A stretch of DNA of 64,000 nt from Stanieria sp964562685 (GCA_964562685.1 CAZLUP010000006.1:59805-123804), one strand, 5' to 3'; numbered from the stretch's first letter, positions 55,404 through 64,000 are shown. The notes: generated from the letters alone by a model not told the origin. Numbers and translations are program-made.

Positions 55404-56606
55404 TTACTTGTTTTCAAGATTAATGCCAATTCCTTTTAAGCCTTGACGTAATTTTGTGGCTGCATTGGGATTTTTAGCTTGATGAAGATTGATCGCTTTT
55501 TGAAAAGTTTCTAGACTTTCTTTCATATAGCCTGCTTGATAATAAACTACTCCCAAATTTTGATACGCATCAGCGTTATTGGGTTCAAGTTCAATTGCTT
55601 TTTGATAAGCTTTAATTGCTTCGGAATATTGTTTTAATCCTTTTAAAGTCATGCCCAAATTATAATAAGCGATCGCGAGATTGGGGTCAAGTTTTAACAC
55701 TGCTTCGTAGAGTTGTTTAGCTGCTGTTAATTTGCCAAAATTTTGGAGTAAACTAGCCAAGTTTATATAACTGCCAATTTTTAATTTGGGTAAAATATTT
55801 TGTGATATCGCTTTTTGATATTGTTCTTGAGCTTTCTCAAAATTACCTTGTTTAAGATAAGCATTACCGAGGCTATAATACAGTTCATATAAAACTGGGG
55901 CTTCGGCTTGATTAGATTTTAAACCTTGTTTAAGAAATTTTATCCCTTTTTTAATTTGACCTATTTGAATATATAAAGCTCCGAGTTTACTACAAACATA
56001 AGGGTCATGAGGATGAGTTTCGACAAACTTTTCCATCATTAATCTGGCTCTAGTATATTTATCAAGGGAGTTGATTGCTTCAGCTTGATAACCATAATGA
56101 AGAATCGCGACAGGATTTAAAGTAATGATATTCCAATCCGATTCTTTTTTTAAAATTTCGATTACACTATCATCAACTAAAGCGTGATAAGGACGAGTAA
56201 ATTTAATTAAGTTGTGGCGACGAAATAATCGAGAAACTAAAGAATAAGGAGATTGGGATGCACCGATTTCTTGACGAATTAAATTAATGACTAAATTTTT
56301 AGGATCTGCCATTAATTGTTTTAGTTGCGGTACAATTTCTGGGACTAATACTTCATCCGCATCTAACACTAACACCCATTCTCCTTGAACATATTTTAAA
56401 GCTTCATTTCTGGCAGCAGCAAAATCATCACACCACTTCATATGATATACTTTAGCTCCCCATTCCTCAGCTACAGCGGGAGTGCGATCCGTCGAACCCG
56501 TATCCAAAACAATCATTTCATCAACCACATCTTTGACACTAGCTAAACAACGAGGTAAAGCATTTTCTTCATTACGAGCGATCGCGCATAAACTTAATTG
56601 AATCAT
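55404..56606 (-). CDS. family-2 glycosyltransferase fused to TPR repeats
   Basis: A 400-residue protein. Residues 1-230 form a GT2 domain (LSLCAIARNEENALPRCLASVKDVVDEMIVLDTGSTDRT; metal site WVLVLDADEVL). The C-terminal half is about five TPR units (NFEKAQEQYQKAISQN; LAIAYYNLGMTLKGLKQYSEAIKAYQKAIELEPN). Such fusions are common in cyanobacteria and may glycosylate proteins or assemble surface glycans; the acceptor is unknown. The start is divergent from the LRAT gene by 50 bp. Confidence 0.92.
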   Translation of the reverse strand: MIQLSLCAIARNEENALPRCLASVKDVVDEMIVLDTGSTDRTPAVAEEWGAKVYHMKWCDDFAAARNEALKYVQGEWVLVLDADEVLVPEIVPQLKQLMADPKNLVINLIRQEIGASQSPYSLVSRLFRRHNLIKFTRPYHALVDDSVIEILKKESDWNIITLNPVAILHYGYQAEAINSLDKYTRARLMMEKFVETHPHDPYVCSKLGALYIQIGQIKKGIKFLKQGLKSNQAEAPVLYELYYSLGNAYLKQGNFEKAQEQYQKAISQNILPKLKIGSYINLASLLQNFGKLTAAKQLYEAVLKLDPNLAIAYYNLGMTLKGLKQYSEAIKAYQKAIELEPNNADAYQNLGVVYYQAGYMKESLETFQKAINLHQAKNPNAATKLRQGLKGIGINLENK

Positions 56607-56656
56607 TGTTTGTTATTAATCAATAAGAACCTTAATAATCACCAATACCTTATCCT

Positions 56657-57340
56657 ATGGCAAGAGGCGATCAGATTTACGTATACAGAAATTTTTATAA
56701 CTTTGATGGTATCTATCAACATCACGGTATTGATTGCGGTGATGACACAGTTATCCATTACCGCAAACCGAGTGAGATAATCGAACGAACTTCTTTGAGT
56801 GTTTTTACTAGAGGTAATCCGATTTATATTAAACAATATTCTGAAGGATTTTGTTTTATAGCTGATGTCGTGGTAGAAAGAGCCGAAAGTAGACTAGGAG
56901 AACAAAAATACAATCTTTTATTTAATAATTGTGAGCATTTTGCCACTTGGTGTAAAACAGGAATTAATGATAGTAAACAAATTAGAGATTTTATTCCCGT
57001 TATTAGTAGATTAAATACCGATCAATTTTACGAACCAATTAAGGAAGCATTGTCAGGCAAAGATCCTAATAATTCAGAACAATTATTAAACGAAGCTTTA
57101 GGAAATTTAAAAAATGCTTGGGATAGAATTCAACCAGAATATAAACAAGTTCGTCAAGAAATAGATACTTGGACTAAGGTTGCTCAAGCAGCAGTAAAAA
57201 AAAATCGCGATGATTTAGCTAAAGCTGCATTGATGAAAAAATGGAACTATCAAAAAAGAGCCAATGAAATAGAAAAGCAATTAAATGAAGTTGCCAAATT
57301 AACAGAAAATTTATTGCTTAATCGTCAAAATCTAGCTTAA
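56657..57340 (+). CDS. LRAT/NlpC-like cysteine acyltransferase-fold protein
   Basis: A 227-residue protein. The N-terminal 110 residues show the permuted NlpC/P60 (LRAT) fold: GDQIYVYRNFY, the His strand YQHHGIDCGDDTVIHYR and the catalytic Cys block NLLFNNCEHFATWC. The C-terminal half is helical and charged (ALGNLKNAWDRIQPEYKQVRQEIDTW; KRANEIEKQLNEVAKLTENLL), probably a coiled coil. LRAT-fold enzymes move acyl groups on lipids; the bacterial role is largely unknown. Confidence 0.85.
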   Translation: MARGDQIYVYRNFYNFDGIYQHHGIDCGDDTVIHYRKPSEIIERTSLSVFTRGNPIYIKQYSEGFCFIADVVVERAESRLGEQKYNLLFNNCEHFATWCKTGINDSKQIRDFIPVISRLNTDQFYEPIKEALSGKDPNNSEQLLNEALGNLKNAWDRIQPEYKQVRQEIDTWTKVAQAAVKKNRDDLAKAALMKKWNYQKRANEIEKQLNEVAKLTENLLLNRQNLA

Positions 57341-57654
57341 TTCAATTTAATCTATATCGGGGCGTTTATGCAAACGTCCTGGTTAAGAAAACAAATTTAT
57401 TGTATTTTTTTTATTTGATATTTTTCTTATATGAAATATTTAAATATTACTTTTTATTAAGATATTTGTTCACAACCGTACTGAAATACCAGCACAAATT
57501 ATTCAAAATGACAATTATATCTTTGAGAAAAACTACTGAAATAAAGCGAGTAAAAAGTTAAAATAACAATTTATCAAGAATTGAAATCGATTCAGTCTCT
57601 TAGCAATCTTTGTTCAATAAATATGACTACCATCAACAATAAAATACTTTTAAA
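57341..57654. other. LRAT gene to response regulator intergenic region
   Basis: 314 bp. A small GGGGCGTTTATGCAAACGTCC imperfect palindrome follows the LRAT gene; otherwise AT-rich with no gene seen. Confidence 0.4.
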
Positions 57655-58131
57655 ATGCTACCGATAAAACTTTTACTCATTGACGACAATCCAGATAATA
57701 GAACCTTAATCGAGATTGCCCTCCAAAGAAATACAAATTGGGAAATTTTAACTGCTTCTGATGGAATAGAAGGAATTACTAAAGCTCAATCAGAAATACC
57801 AGATGTTATTTTGTTAGATTTAATTATGCCAGATCTAGATGGGTTAACTGTTTATGAAATTTTAAAGAATAATCTATTTACTTGTACTATTCCAATTATT
57901 TTTATCACAGCGATGGTCAATTCTAGGGTTTTAGCTGAGTTAAAAGCAACTAATGCTATAGGTGTAATCCCTAAACCTTTTAATGCAGTCACCTTAGCCT
58001 CTGATATATCGCAGATGTGTGACTGGGACTTATTTATTGATGGGGTAAAAGACGGATTGAAAAGTTGGACAATGTCAGAATCTGAAAAAAAAAGTCATAA
58101 TTTTCGGTTAGTCCCCTTGTGTGCGAATTAA
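57655..58131 (+). CDS. CheY-like response regulator
   Basis: A 158-residue protein, a single receiver domain plus about 35 extra residues. The acidic pocket is LIDDN, the phosphoacceptor is in VILLDLIMPDLDG, the Thr in FITAM and the Lys in IPKPF. The C-terminal tail (SEKKSHNFRLVPLCAN) has no known domain. It is convergent with the phytochrome-linked regulator, 18 bp away, and may or may not share its pathway. Confidence 0.92.
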   Translation: MLPIKLLLIDDNPDNRTLIEIALQRNTNWEILTASDGIEGITKAQSEIPDVILLDLIMPDLDGLTVYEILKNNLFTCTIPIIFITAMVNSRVLAELKATNAIGVIPKPFNAVTLASDISQMCDWDLFIDGVKDGLKSWTMSESEKKSHNFRLVPLCAN

Positions 58132-58149
58132 TTGAATTTGCCTTTCTAA

Positions 58150-58617
58150 TTAAAATTTAATCGAAGTGCGGTTAGGGAAAGTAACGATTTTAAACCAATA
58201 ATCAATTAAAATTTGTACTGCTTGTTTTAATTTTTGAGTATCAATAGGTTTAACAATATAACTATTAACTCCCTGGCGATAACAAATCTCAATATCTTTA
58301 GGATTAGAAGAAGTTGTAAAAATTACGACGGGAATAGTTTTAAACTCGTTATCTTGTTTAATGTGTTCGAGTACTTCTCGTCCGTCAGTTCCTGGTAAAT
58401 TGAGGTCAAGTAAAATTAAGGCAGGACGTTCCATACAGGAAATATTTTGATATTCTCCAGTGCGATACAAAAAATCTAAGGCATCATCTCCATCGATACA
58501 ACGATAGACGGGAATATTAAAAGAAGCTTGTCGCATCATTCTCCCTAAAGCTTCAAAATCTTCATCGCTATCTTCGACGATTAATAATGATTGTCTTAAA
58601 TTTTCAATCATTAACAC
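58150..58617 (-). CDS. Rcp1-type response regulator partner of the phytochrome
   Basis: A 155-residue single receiver. It has the features of phytochrome regulators: VEDSDEDFEALGRMMR, phosphoacceptor in LILLDLNLPGTDGREVL, Thr in VIFTTS and Lys in YIVKPI. It follows the phytochrome gene by 3 bp, so it is almost certainly translated from the same mRNA and accepts its phosphate. The start could be the ATG two codons inside. Confidence 0.94.
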   Translation of the reverse strand: MLMIENLRQSLLIVEDSDEDFEALGRMMRQASFNIPVYRCIDGDDALDFLYRTGEYQNISCMERPALILLDLNLPGTDGREVLEHIKQDNEFKTIPVVIFTTSSNPKDIEICYRQGVNSYIVKPIDTQKLKQAVQILIDYWFKIVTFPNRTSIKF

Positions 58618-58620
58618 TCC

Positions 58621-60876
58621 TTACTGTGGGATAGTGAAATAAAAAGTACTACCTTGACCATAGGTTGATTCGACCCAAATTTTTCCATGATGCCGTTCGA
58701 CAATTTTTTGGGCGATTGTTAAACCAGCACCCGTTCCACCACCATAGCGGTTAGCGGGATGAAGGCGTTTGAAAATGCGGAAAATTACTTCTTGATGTTT
58801 TTCGCGAATGCCAATGCCATTATCTTTAATATGAAACTGCCAATAAGACTGATGAGAAAAGGTTTCTTCTTGCTGCCAACCAATTTCAATCGATTTGATT
58901 GGTTTGTTATTGTATTTAATTGCATTAGTAATTAAATTAGTAAATAATTCTCCAATCTGAATGCGATCGCATTTGATGATGGGTAAGCGACGAGGAATGG
59001 AAATATTTATTTGTTGTTCTTTAAAAGAAATTTTGATTGTTTCGATGATTGTATTCAATAACTCATTGAGATCGGTTTCATTTAAAATTAGTTCTACTCT
59101 ACCTAAACGAGAATAATGCAACAAAGAATTGATTAAATTTTCCATCCTTTGCGCTAATCGCATCAAAGTTTGCAGTTTGGAGATGCCATCTTCGTTGAGT
59201 ATCGAACCATAATCTTCAATCAAAAAGCTAGAGTAGTTATGGATACCTCTGAGGGGTTCTTTGAGATCGTGAGAAGCAACGTAGGCAAAGGCATCTAGTT
59301 CATTGTTACTACGGATTAACTCTTGATTAATTTGTGCTAATTCTTCTGCTTTACGAAGGACAATGCCAACAATATTACTTCTTAGTTCGATTGCTGCTTC
59401 AATTTCACATCGTTGCCAAGGTGATGCTTTTAATTGGACTGTTTCTTGCCAAAGTTCAAAGGATTTACGAGGCGACATCCGTAACTCGCCGTTTTCAGAT
59501 ATTTCTACTGGTTTATGTGGATTACCACCCCAATTAACCGTTTGAATTACCTCGGGACGAAACCAAAAAATATAACTTGGTTGGACTTTTGAGATGATTA
59601 AAACTAATAAACCACTGGCAACGTCTTTAATTTCTGTGGCGATTGAATATTGTTCGGTTAATTTATCTGTATAAAAGATAGTTTCATTACCAATCGTTGT
59701 TGTGATCCAATCCCATAAAGCTTGAATTTGTTCTGCTGAAGGCGTTTTCCCTCTAGTAGTCAGGGATTGATTGAGGTAAATAGCTACTCCTTGGGCATTT
59801 ACCAGTTGCAGTAAATCATTATCTGTTGCCAATAAACCATCGAGTAAATTTTCACTTTGAGAGATTGATTCTACTAGTTTTGCTTGTAAAGACTTTAACT
59901 TGAGTTTGTAGTCAAGATTTTCATTGTCTTCTTTAGAAGTTAACTCCAAAGACATGATCTGTCCGATAAATTCACAGATAGTACGAGTTTCGTAGCTGAC
60001 ATACTTGGGAGTAGAATTATGACAAGCAATTAAACCCCAAAGTTGTTGATCTTTGAGTAAAGAAATCGACATCGAAGCTGTTACACCCATATTATTTAGA
60101 TATTCGATATGAATAGGCGAGACACTTCGTAAAACTGACAGACTTAAATCTAAGGGTGCATTAGTGATGGGATTGAGTAGAGGCGTTAATTGTGCAGGTT
60201 GATAATTAGCATCTGGAATAATTCGTAGCAAATTAAGAAAGTAAAGTTCTCTTGCTTGTTTAGGAATATCGGAAGGAGGATAATATAAACCTAAATAAGA
60301 AGTTAATTCTGCTGCTTTTGCTTCTGCAATAACTTCTCCTGCGTTTTCTGATTTGAAGCGGTAGATCATAACTCGATCAAAACCAGTAATGCGCTGTACT
60401 TCTTGAACAATAATTTGGGAGAGTGTAGTTAAATTAGACGCATTCTGAATTTTATCAAGGGGTTTTTTAACTAAATTATGGAAGCTAAAAAAGTCTAGTT
60501 CTGTTGTTGATTCGGTTGATTCTAGTTCTAGAATAATGGTGTTATCTAGTGAACGATGTACAATTCCGTTAAAATGCTGCTGTTGAATCTGTAATTTAAG
60601 AGGATTTACCTGATGAAAATCTTCCTCTAGACATTGTTGAATTGTCTTAACTTGTTGAACATCAAGCAATTGGGATAAATTGTTTTGTAATAAATCTTGA
60701 GGTTGATAACCTAATAACGCTTCAGTGTTGTTACTAACCTGAATTATTGTTAAATCTGAAGGATTTAAAGCAATTAAAACACCATGAGGTTGAATCGAAC
60801 CAGGAATATGAATTGGTTCGCGATCGCAATTAGTTAAATCGAAAGTTTCTATTGTAGGAAAATTGCTTTGATTCAT
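58621..60876 (-). CDS. bacteriophytochrome-type sensor histidine kinase (CphB-like)
   Basis: About 751 residues: PAS (1-120), GAF (135-315), PHY (320-510) and a histidine kinase. The N-terminal segment LTNCDREPIHIPGSIQPHG has the Cys used by bacteriophytochromes to bind biliverdin. The GAF position that carries the Cys in Cph1-type proteins is Ile here (VLRSVSPIHIEYLNNMGV), so biliverdin is the expected chromophore. The Asp loop (PPSDIPKQARELYF) and the PHY tongue (MSPRKSFELWQETV) are present. The H-box is VASHDLKEPLRGIHNY, followed by HATPase motifs NLITNAIKYN, DNGIGI and GGGTGAGLTIAQ. The ATG at MNQSNFPT is chosen over a TTG three codons earlier. The Rcp-type regulator follows at once. Confidence 0.95.
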   Translation of the reverse strand: MNQSNFPTIETFDLTNCDREPIHIPGSIQPHGVLIALNPSDLTIIQVSNNTEALLGYQPQDLLQNNLSQLLDVQQVKTIQQCLEEDFHQVNPLKLQIQQQHFNGIVHRSLDNTIILELESTESTTELDFFSFHNLVKKPLDKIQNASNLTTLSQIIVQEVQRITGFDRVMIYRFKSENAGEVIAEAKAAELTSYLGLYYPPSDIPKQARELYFLNLLRIIPDANYQPAQLTPLLNPITNAPLDLSLSVLRSVSPIHIEYLNNMGVTASMSISLLKDQQLWGLIACHNSTPKYVSYETRTICEFIGQIMSLELTSKEDNENLDYKLKLKSLQAKLVESISQSENLLDGLLATDNDLLQLVNAQGVAIYLNQSLTTRGKTPSAEQIQALWDWITTTIGNETIFYTDKLTEQYSIATEIKDVASGLLVLIISKVQPSYIFWFRPEVIQTVNWGGNPHKPVEISENGELRMSPRKSFELWQETVQLKASPWQRCEIEAAIELRSNIVGIVLRKAEELAQINQELIRSNNELDAFAYVASHDLKEPLRGIHNYSSFLIEDYGSILNEDGISKLQTLMRLAQRMENLINSLLHYSRLGRVELILNETDLNELLNTIIETIKISFKEQQINISIPRRLPIIKCDRIQIGELFTNLITNAIKYNNKPIKSIEIGWQQEETFSHQSYWQFHIKDNGIGIREKHQEVIFRIFKRLHPANRYGGGTGAGLTIAQKIVERHHGKIWVESTYGQGSTFYFTIPQ

Positions 60877-61172
60877 AATTAACAAGAGCGATCGCTTAAG
60901 CTTTTTTTAAAAGCTTACTGAAATTTAAGTAATAAATCTAATATCTTGACTTAGATAATTATTGAAACTTTTTTGGCAATTTTATAATTGCATTTAGTTA
61001 ATTAAATCCAACTAAAGAATGATTTAAGAAAAAAATTTGTCAGCGTATTTTGTTAAATCCCAGTCAGGTAAACTGTCAAATTTATCTTGAATAGATTTGA
61101 CACTTCTATCTTAAGACAGAAGATTAATCTTTAAAAACTAATTATATTATCGTTAGATGATCGATTTTGATC

Positions 61173-61796
61173 TCAAAGGTTTAAAATAAGATAAAGTGTA
61201 TTGTAATTAAATAGATGTTCAAGATTCGCGATCGCTTTTTGAAGACGATTATTCCATTTCTCCACACCTATTTTAGTTAAAGCTGCTCTCCCTAATTGTT
61301 CTTCATAAGTTTCTCCCTTACGAAAAGGATGATGTCCCATTTCCAGATTGGGAACTAATTTACCATCAATAAATAAAGCCGAACCAAATCCTGTTCCCAA
61401 AGTAACAACTAATTCTACTCCTTTTCCTTTAACTGCACCTAAACCTTGAATATCAGCATCATTAGCAACTTTGACAGGTTTAGCTAACAGTTTTGATAAA
61501 GCATCAGCTAAATTGAAATTCAGCCATTGCGGATCGAGGTTCACCGCAGTTTTGGTAATCCCATACTGTACAACTCCAGGAAATCCTACAGCAACTCGGT
61601 CAAATTCTCCTTGTTCTGAAGCTAAACTAGCAATAGCAGCAAGAACTGCTTCAGGTGTAGCTGGTTGGGGAGTTTTAACCCGACTGCGCTCAGTTATAGA
61701 CGATCCTTTCTCATCTAAAACTATAGCTTTAACGCCACTACCGCCAACATCTACTCCCAAAGTGCGGGTTTCTCGATCTGTTTGAGTGCTATTCAT
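61173..61796 (-). CDS. ROK-family polyphosphate glucokinase, C-terminally truncated
   Basis: 207 residues with the sugar-kinase phosphate loop LGVDVGGSGVKAIVLD, the catalytic block VANDADIQGLGA and LVVTLGTGFGSALFIDG, and the polyphosphate-glucokinase-like stretch LEMGHHPFRKGETYEEQLG. These enzymes phosphorylate glucose with polyphosphate or ATP. The family normally continues LFNYxxLYIGGGNAKKI for about 30 more residues; here it ends in LFNYNTLYLILNL and a stop, so that conserved C-terminal block is missing. Activity is doubtful. A recent deletion or frameshift is likely; a sequencing error is not excluded. Confidence 0.8.
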   Translation of the reverse strand: MNSTQTDRETRTLGVDVGGSGVKAIVLDEKGSSITERSRVKTPQPATPEAVLAAIASLASEQGEFDRVAVGFPGVVQYGITKTAVNLDPQWLNFNLADALSKLLAKPVKVANDADIQGLGAVKGKGVELVVTLGTGFGSALFIDGKLVPNLEMGHHPFRKGETYEEQLGRAALTKIGVEKWNNRLQKAIANLEHLFNYNTLYLILNL

Positions 61797-62047
61797 TTCT
61801 AGCTATTTGTGGTGAGTAAAAACTAAAACTGCAATCCCAAACCTAACACAAATCAGTAATCAAAGAAGAATCAAACTTTTACCATTACTCTGGCTTTTTT
61901 GTGATTAAAATTAAGAGCTAGAGTAAGATAAATAAATTTTTAAGCAGAAAGATAAAAAAACTAATCTTAAATTTATTTAACGTTTACTGATATAAAAACT
62001 CTTTCAATTTTAAATATTTATTGAGAGTTTCTCACTTAAAAAAAATG

Positions 62048-62275
62048 CTAGGCATCCCCGTGATTTAATTCATTTCTGAGTTTCAAAACTTCTGTTCCGT
62101 CTTCCTGTTTAATTAAATAAGCTGGATTTTTTCTAGAACCATCCCGAGTAATCTCGCTACCTTTGATTGTTTTTGTAATTTTTTCTCGAAAAATTTCTTG
62201 AACTTTTCCTTCTGCTGTACCTTTTCCCCATTGCCAAGCTACAGTTGAACCTTTTCTAATTTGTTTTTGTCCCAT
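62048..62275 (-). CDS. DUF2945-family protein
   Basis: A 75-residue protein with the small Tudor-like fold of DUF2945: KGSTVAWQWGKGTAEGKVQEIF, then NPAYLIKQEDGTEVLKLRNELN. The family is found in stress-related small proteins of bacteria and is of unknown function. It lies 14 bp after the DUF4385 gene on the same strand, so the two are probably co-transcribed. Confidence 0.85.
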   Translation of the reverse strand: MGQKQIRKGSTVAWQWGKGTAEGKVQEIFREKITKTIKGSEITRDGSRKNPAYLIKQEDGTEVLKLRNELNHGDA

Positions 62276-62289
62276 CGGTTTTAATTTCC

Positions 62290-62793
62290 TTAATTAGTTT
62301 TTATTTCGTACTGTTGTTTGTGTTTTTGTAATAAAATTTGATATTTATGATTAGCTTTAGCCTGCTGCCATTTAAGTTTAAAAATTTCTGCTGATTGAGC
62401 TTTAATTGGATCGAATTCGTAAGGTAAAATATCTTGACGTGCTTGTTTTTCCTCTACCTCAGAAGAAGTTTTTTGAGGATTATTCCGATATTTTTTCCCA
62501 CTTTTATGATTAGCATAGCGACGAGAGCGAGTATAGCCCATTTGCAAAAATTTTCTTGCCATGTCTGCTCCGACAAAATCATCTATTGCTAAGTAATCAA
62601 GAAACATTTGATAAATTTTTTCGCTCGATTGTTTAGCCATTTCTGGAGTTTTAAACCGCCAATAAGGTAAAATTTCCGATTTATATGGCTCTACTAATAA
62701 AACCCCTTGTTCGCCTCTACCAACTTTATATAAATCAGGACGAAGACGAAAATTAATTTGCTCGAACTTAAGCGAATAATCAAACTTAGTCAT
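62290..62793 (-). CDS. DUF4385-family protein
   Basis: A 167-residue soluble protein matching DUF4385: FDYSLKFEQINFRLRPDLYKVGRGEQGVLLVEPYKSEILPYWRFK and FVGADMARKFLQMGYTRSRRYANHKSGKKY. The Lys/Arg-rich segment after YTRSRRY suggests nucleic-acid contact, but no function is known. It precedes the DUF2945 gene by 14 bp. Confidence 0.85.
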   Translation of the reverse strand: MTKFDYSLKFEQINFRLRPDLYKVGRGEQGVLLVEPYKSEILPYWRFKTPEMAKQSSEKIYQMFLDYLAIDDFVGADMARKFLQMGYTRSRRYANHKSGKKYRNNPQKTSSEVEEKQARQDILPYEFDPIKAQSAEIFKLKWQQAKANHKYQILLQKHKQQYEIKTN

Positions 62794-62807
62794 TATTAAA
62801 TAAAATA

Positions 62808-62837
62808 ACCCTGCCCAAAAATCACTTTTGAACAGGG
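62808..62837 (-). terminator. terminator after the lipoprotein gene
   Basis: CCCTG (62809-62813) and CAGGG (62833-62837) pair around a 19-base interior. On the minus strand TTATTTTATTTAAT follows. It separates the lipoprotein from the DUF4385 gene. Confidence 0.65.
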
Positions 62838-62848
62838 ATAAAACTTTT

Positions 62849-63391
62849 TTAAGTTAAATCTGGAAGGTTATCTTTAAGACCTTCAGCAGCATTTTTAGCG
62901 TTATCAGAAGCAGTTTCTAGATTGCGTTGTAAAACACGACCTCTTTGTTTAGCTCCTTGAGTCAAATCTTCTTTGGTTCTTTCAAGATTTCTCGCTGCAC
63001 TATCAGTAACGTTATCAACGTAATCCCCTACACTATTGTATTTTTCACCTCTGAATTTTGTTTGCTCTACTAAAGATTGAGATTTAGCTTGTACGTCAGG
63101 ATTGTCGTAGCGGGGGTCATCATTAAAAAGATTCATTCCGCCCTGGGGAATTTGAGTAGTTTGGGCTTTGAATTGTACGTCACGTTCATCGTCAGAAAAG
63201 ACATCTTTTCTGCCTTGAGAAACTTGATTAGTGTCGTAATTTTTAGATAAGGATTTTTCTATACCAGTAGGGGTGCTAGCAGCGGGACCTCGTCCACAAG
63301 CAGTACTCAATACTAATAGTGAACCAGCTAGAAAAATAATAAATATTCGATTTAAATTCCAAGATTTTAGTTTTTCAATTAGTTTTTTCAT
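62849..63391 (-). CDS. small lipoprotein of unknown function
   Basis: A 180-residue protein with a lipoprotein signal: basic start (KKLIEKLKSWNLNR), hydrophobic helix (IFIIFLAGSLLVLSTAC) and lipobox Cys at LSTAC. The mature part is hydrophilic with two similar blocks (QGRKDVFSDDERDVQFKAQT and QGGMNLFNDDPRYDNPDVQAKS), then a helical, basic region (DSAARNLERTKEDLTQGAKQRGRVLQRNLETASDNAKNAAEGLKDN). It is probably membrane-anchored in the periplasm. No family is recognised. Confidence 0.75.
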   Translation of the reverse strand: MKKLIEKLKSWNLNRIFIIFLAGSLLVLSTACGRGPAASTPTGIEKSLSKNYDTNQVSQGRKDVFSDDERDVQFKAQTTQIPQGGMNLFNDDPRYDNPDVQAKSQSLVEQTKFRGEKYNSVGDYVDNVTDSAARNLERTKEDLTQGAKQRGRVLQRNLETASDNAKNAAEGLKDNLPDLT

Positions 63392-63765
63392 GTTTTTACT
63401 CCTTAACTTTGAGGTCTAGATTTCAATAATGATTGATTGACATAACCATTGGCTAGTAATATTAATTACTAAATTATTAATAACCAAACATTAGTATTAA
63501 TAAACAAAAAAACATAAAATAGATTGGATTTTAGACCAACAAAATAATTTTAGTTTTTTGCTTACATCAACAAATTATTTGATTATTTGTCATCACATAC
63601 TCAATAAGGTATGAAAAAATATTTATTTATGCCTCTATCACAAGTAGAATTTAAATCTGTTTGAATATCTAACTAAATATATATATATAATCTTAAATTG
63701 ATTAACTATTGATTTAATTGATAATTATAGTTTCTGCTCAATTTGCCAAGAAAATGTCATTTTTA

Positions 63766-63853
63766 TATCAAATTCTGATAATCACTTAAAATAAATTCTC
63801 TCCGCGTCTCCGTGTCCCCGTGTCCCCGTGTCCCCGTATCAATCATCACATTT
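63766..63853. mobile_element. MITE-like element, truncated copy 3
   Basis: Begins TATCAAATTCTGATAATCAC and contains five octamer units (three GGGGACAC in a row on the minus strand), then TATCAATCATCACATTT. The last part of the full element (ACTG, GTTTAAGCGAACCTGATA) is missing and other sequence follows. TTA precedes the left end. Confidence 0.75.
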
Positions 63854-64000
63854 TACTCAACCTATGCTCAAATGCAAGTTGTTCATCGCCGTATTGATGC
63901 AGAAACTGATGTTGCTGTGGTTTGGCTGAGTGAGCATACTCGACCTTTTGTAAACTACCCCACGTCTAGAAGACGGGGGCTTTCAGTAGCCCTAGAATTA
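63854..64000 (+). pseudogene. open coding fragment running off the window, identity unknown
   Basis: Continuing from the element, the frame reads YSTYAQMQVVHRRIDAETDV then AVVWLSEHTRPFVNYPTSRR and stays open to the last base. The early part looks like protein coding. The later part coincides with a hairpin (63959-63979: CCCACGTCT and AGACGGGGG, then TTTCAG) of the type seen at ends of IS200/IS605-family elements. It may be a gene tail joined to such an end. Low certainty. Confidence 0.3.

Larger units (their letters stand above)
63392..64000. other. gene-poor end of the window
   Basis: 609 bp. AT-rich to 63760, then a truncated MITE-like copy, an open tail of unknown coding sequence and a hairpin; these are listed separately. 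Confidence 0.6.

Overview
The window is from a cyanobacterial chromosome of low GC content. Photosystem II genes (psbB, psbT), an NDH-1 cluster (ndhA-I-G-E), a nitrate-assimilation cluster with ferredoxin-type NarB and NirA, bilin photoreceptors, a porin with an SLH domain and frequent HIP1 octamers (GCGATCGC, e.g. 19754, 30551, 30577) all fit this. Gene content resembles Pleurocapsales/Chroococcales such as Stanieria, but that placement is inference. Two 100-N runs (34682-34781, 48243-48342) show it is a draft scaffold.

Layout. 1-5.3 kb is a minus-strand signalling group: a histidine kinase with four GAF domains, a CheY-like regulator, a pentapeptide-repeat protein and a PatA-like protein cut by the window edge. 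5.5-18.1 kb is a minus-strand nitrate cluster in transcription order nirA, nrtA, nrtB, nrtC, nrtD, nrtP, narB, narM. It holds both nitrate uptake systems (ABC and MFS); sites resembling NtcA boxes lie before nirA and before nrtP. 18.5-20.4 kb is a decaying patch with a DUF362 gene split by a small inverted-repeat element. 20.4-27.2 kb carries metK, a HAD phosphatase, rps1, nrdR, psbT and psbB. 27.4-35.2 kb has an EAL protein, IS630 debris, a large TPR protein, a DUF427 protein, a C5-methyltransferase and a secreted protein of 28-residue repeats. 35.5-44.1 kb has ureE-ureF, a WecG-type glycosyltransferase, an Hsp70 relative, an HtrA protease and ndhAIGE. 44.2-57.3 kb holds a porin, a 1.26 kb gap with one small ORF, a PEP-CTERM protein, a stress protein, a folate-type transporter, a carotenoid oxygenase, queF, sfsA, a glycosyltransferase-TPR protein and an LRAT-like protein. 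57.6-64 kb has response regulators, a bacteriophytochrome, a truncated polyphosphate glucokinase and several small conserved proteins.

The most unusual theme is small mobile repeats. An inverted-repeat element of about 95-110 bp with internal G-rich octamers occurs three times (19328, 35250, 63766); both complete copies are flanked by TAA. A similar octamer run sits in frame inside narB, and a different GC-rich palindromic element sits in frame inside the TPR gene. Two further elements with terminal inverted repeats lie near 54.2 and 55.3 kb. Both assembly gaps also make sense from the sequence: one is flanked by an identical 55-bp overlap, the other lies in phase within an 84-bp tandem repeat.

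No tRNA, rRNA or CRISPR array was recognised.
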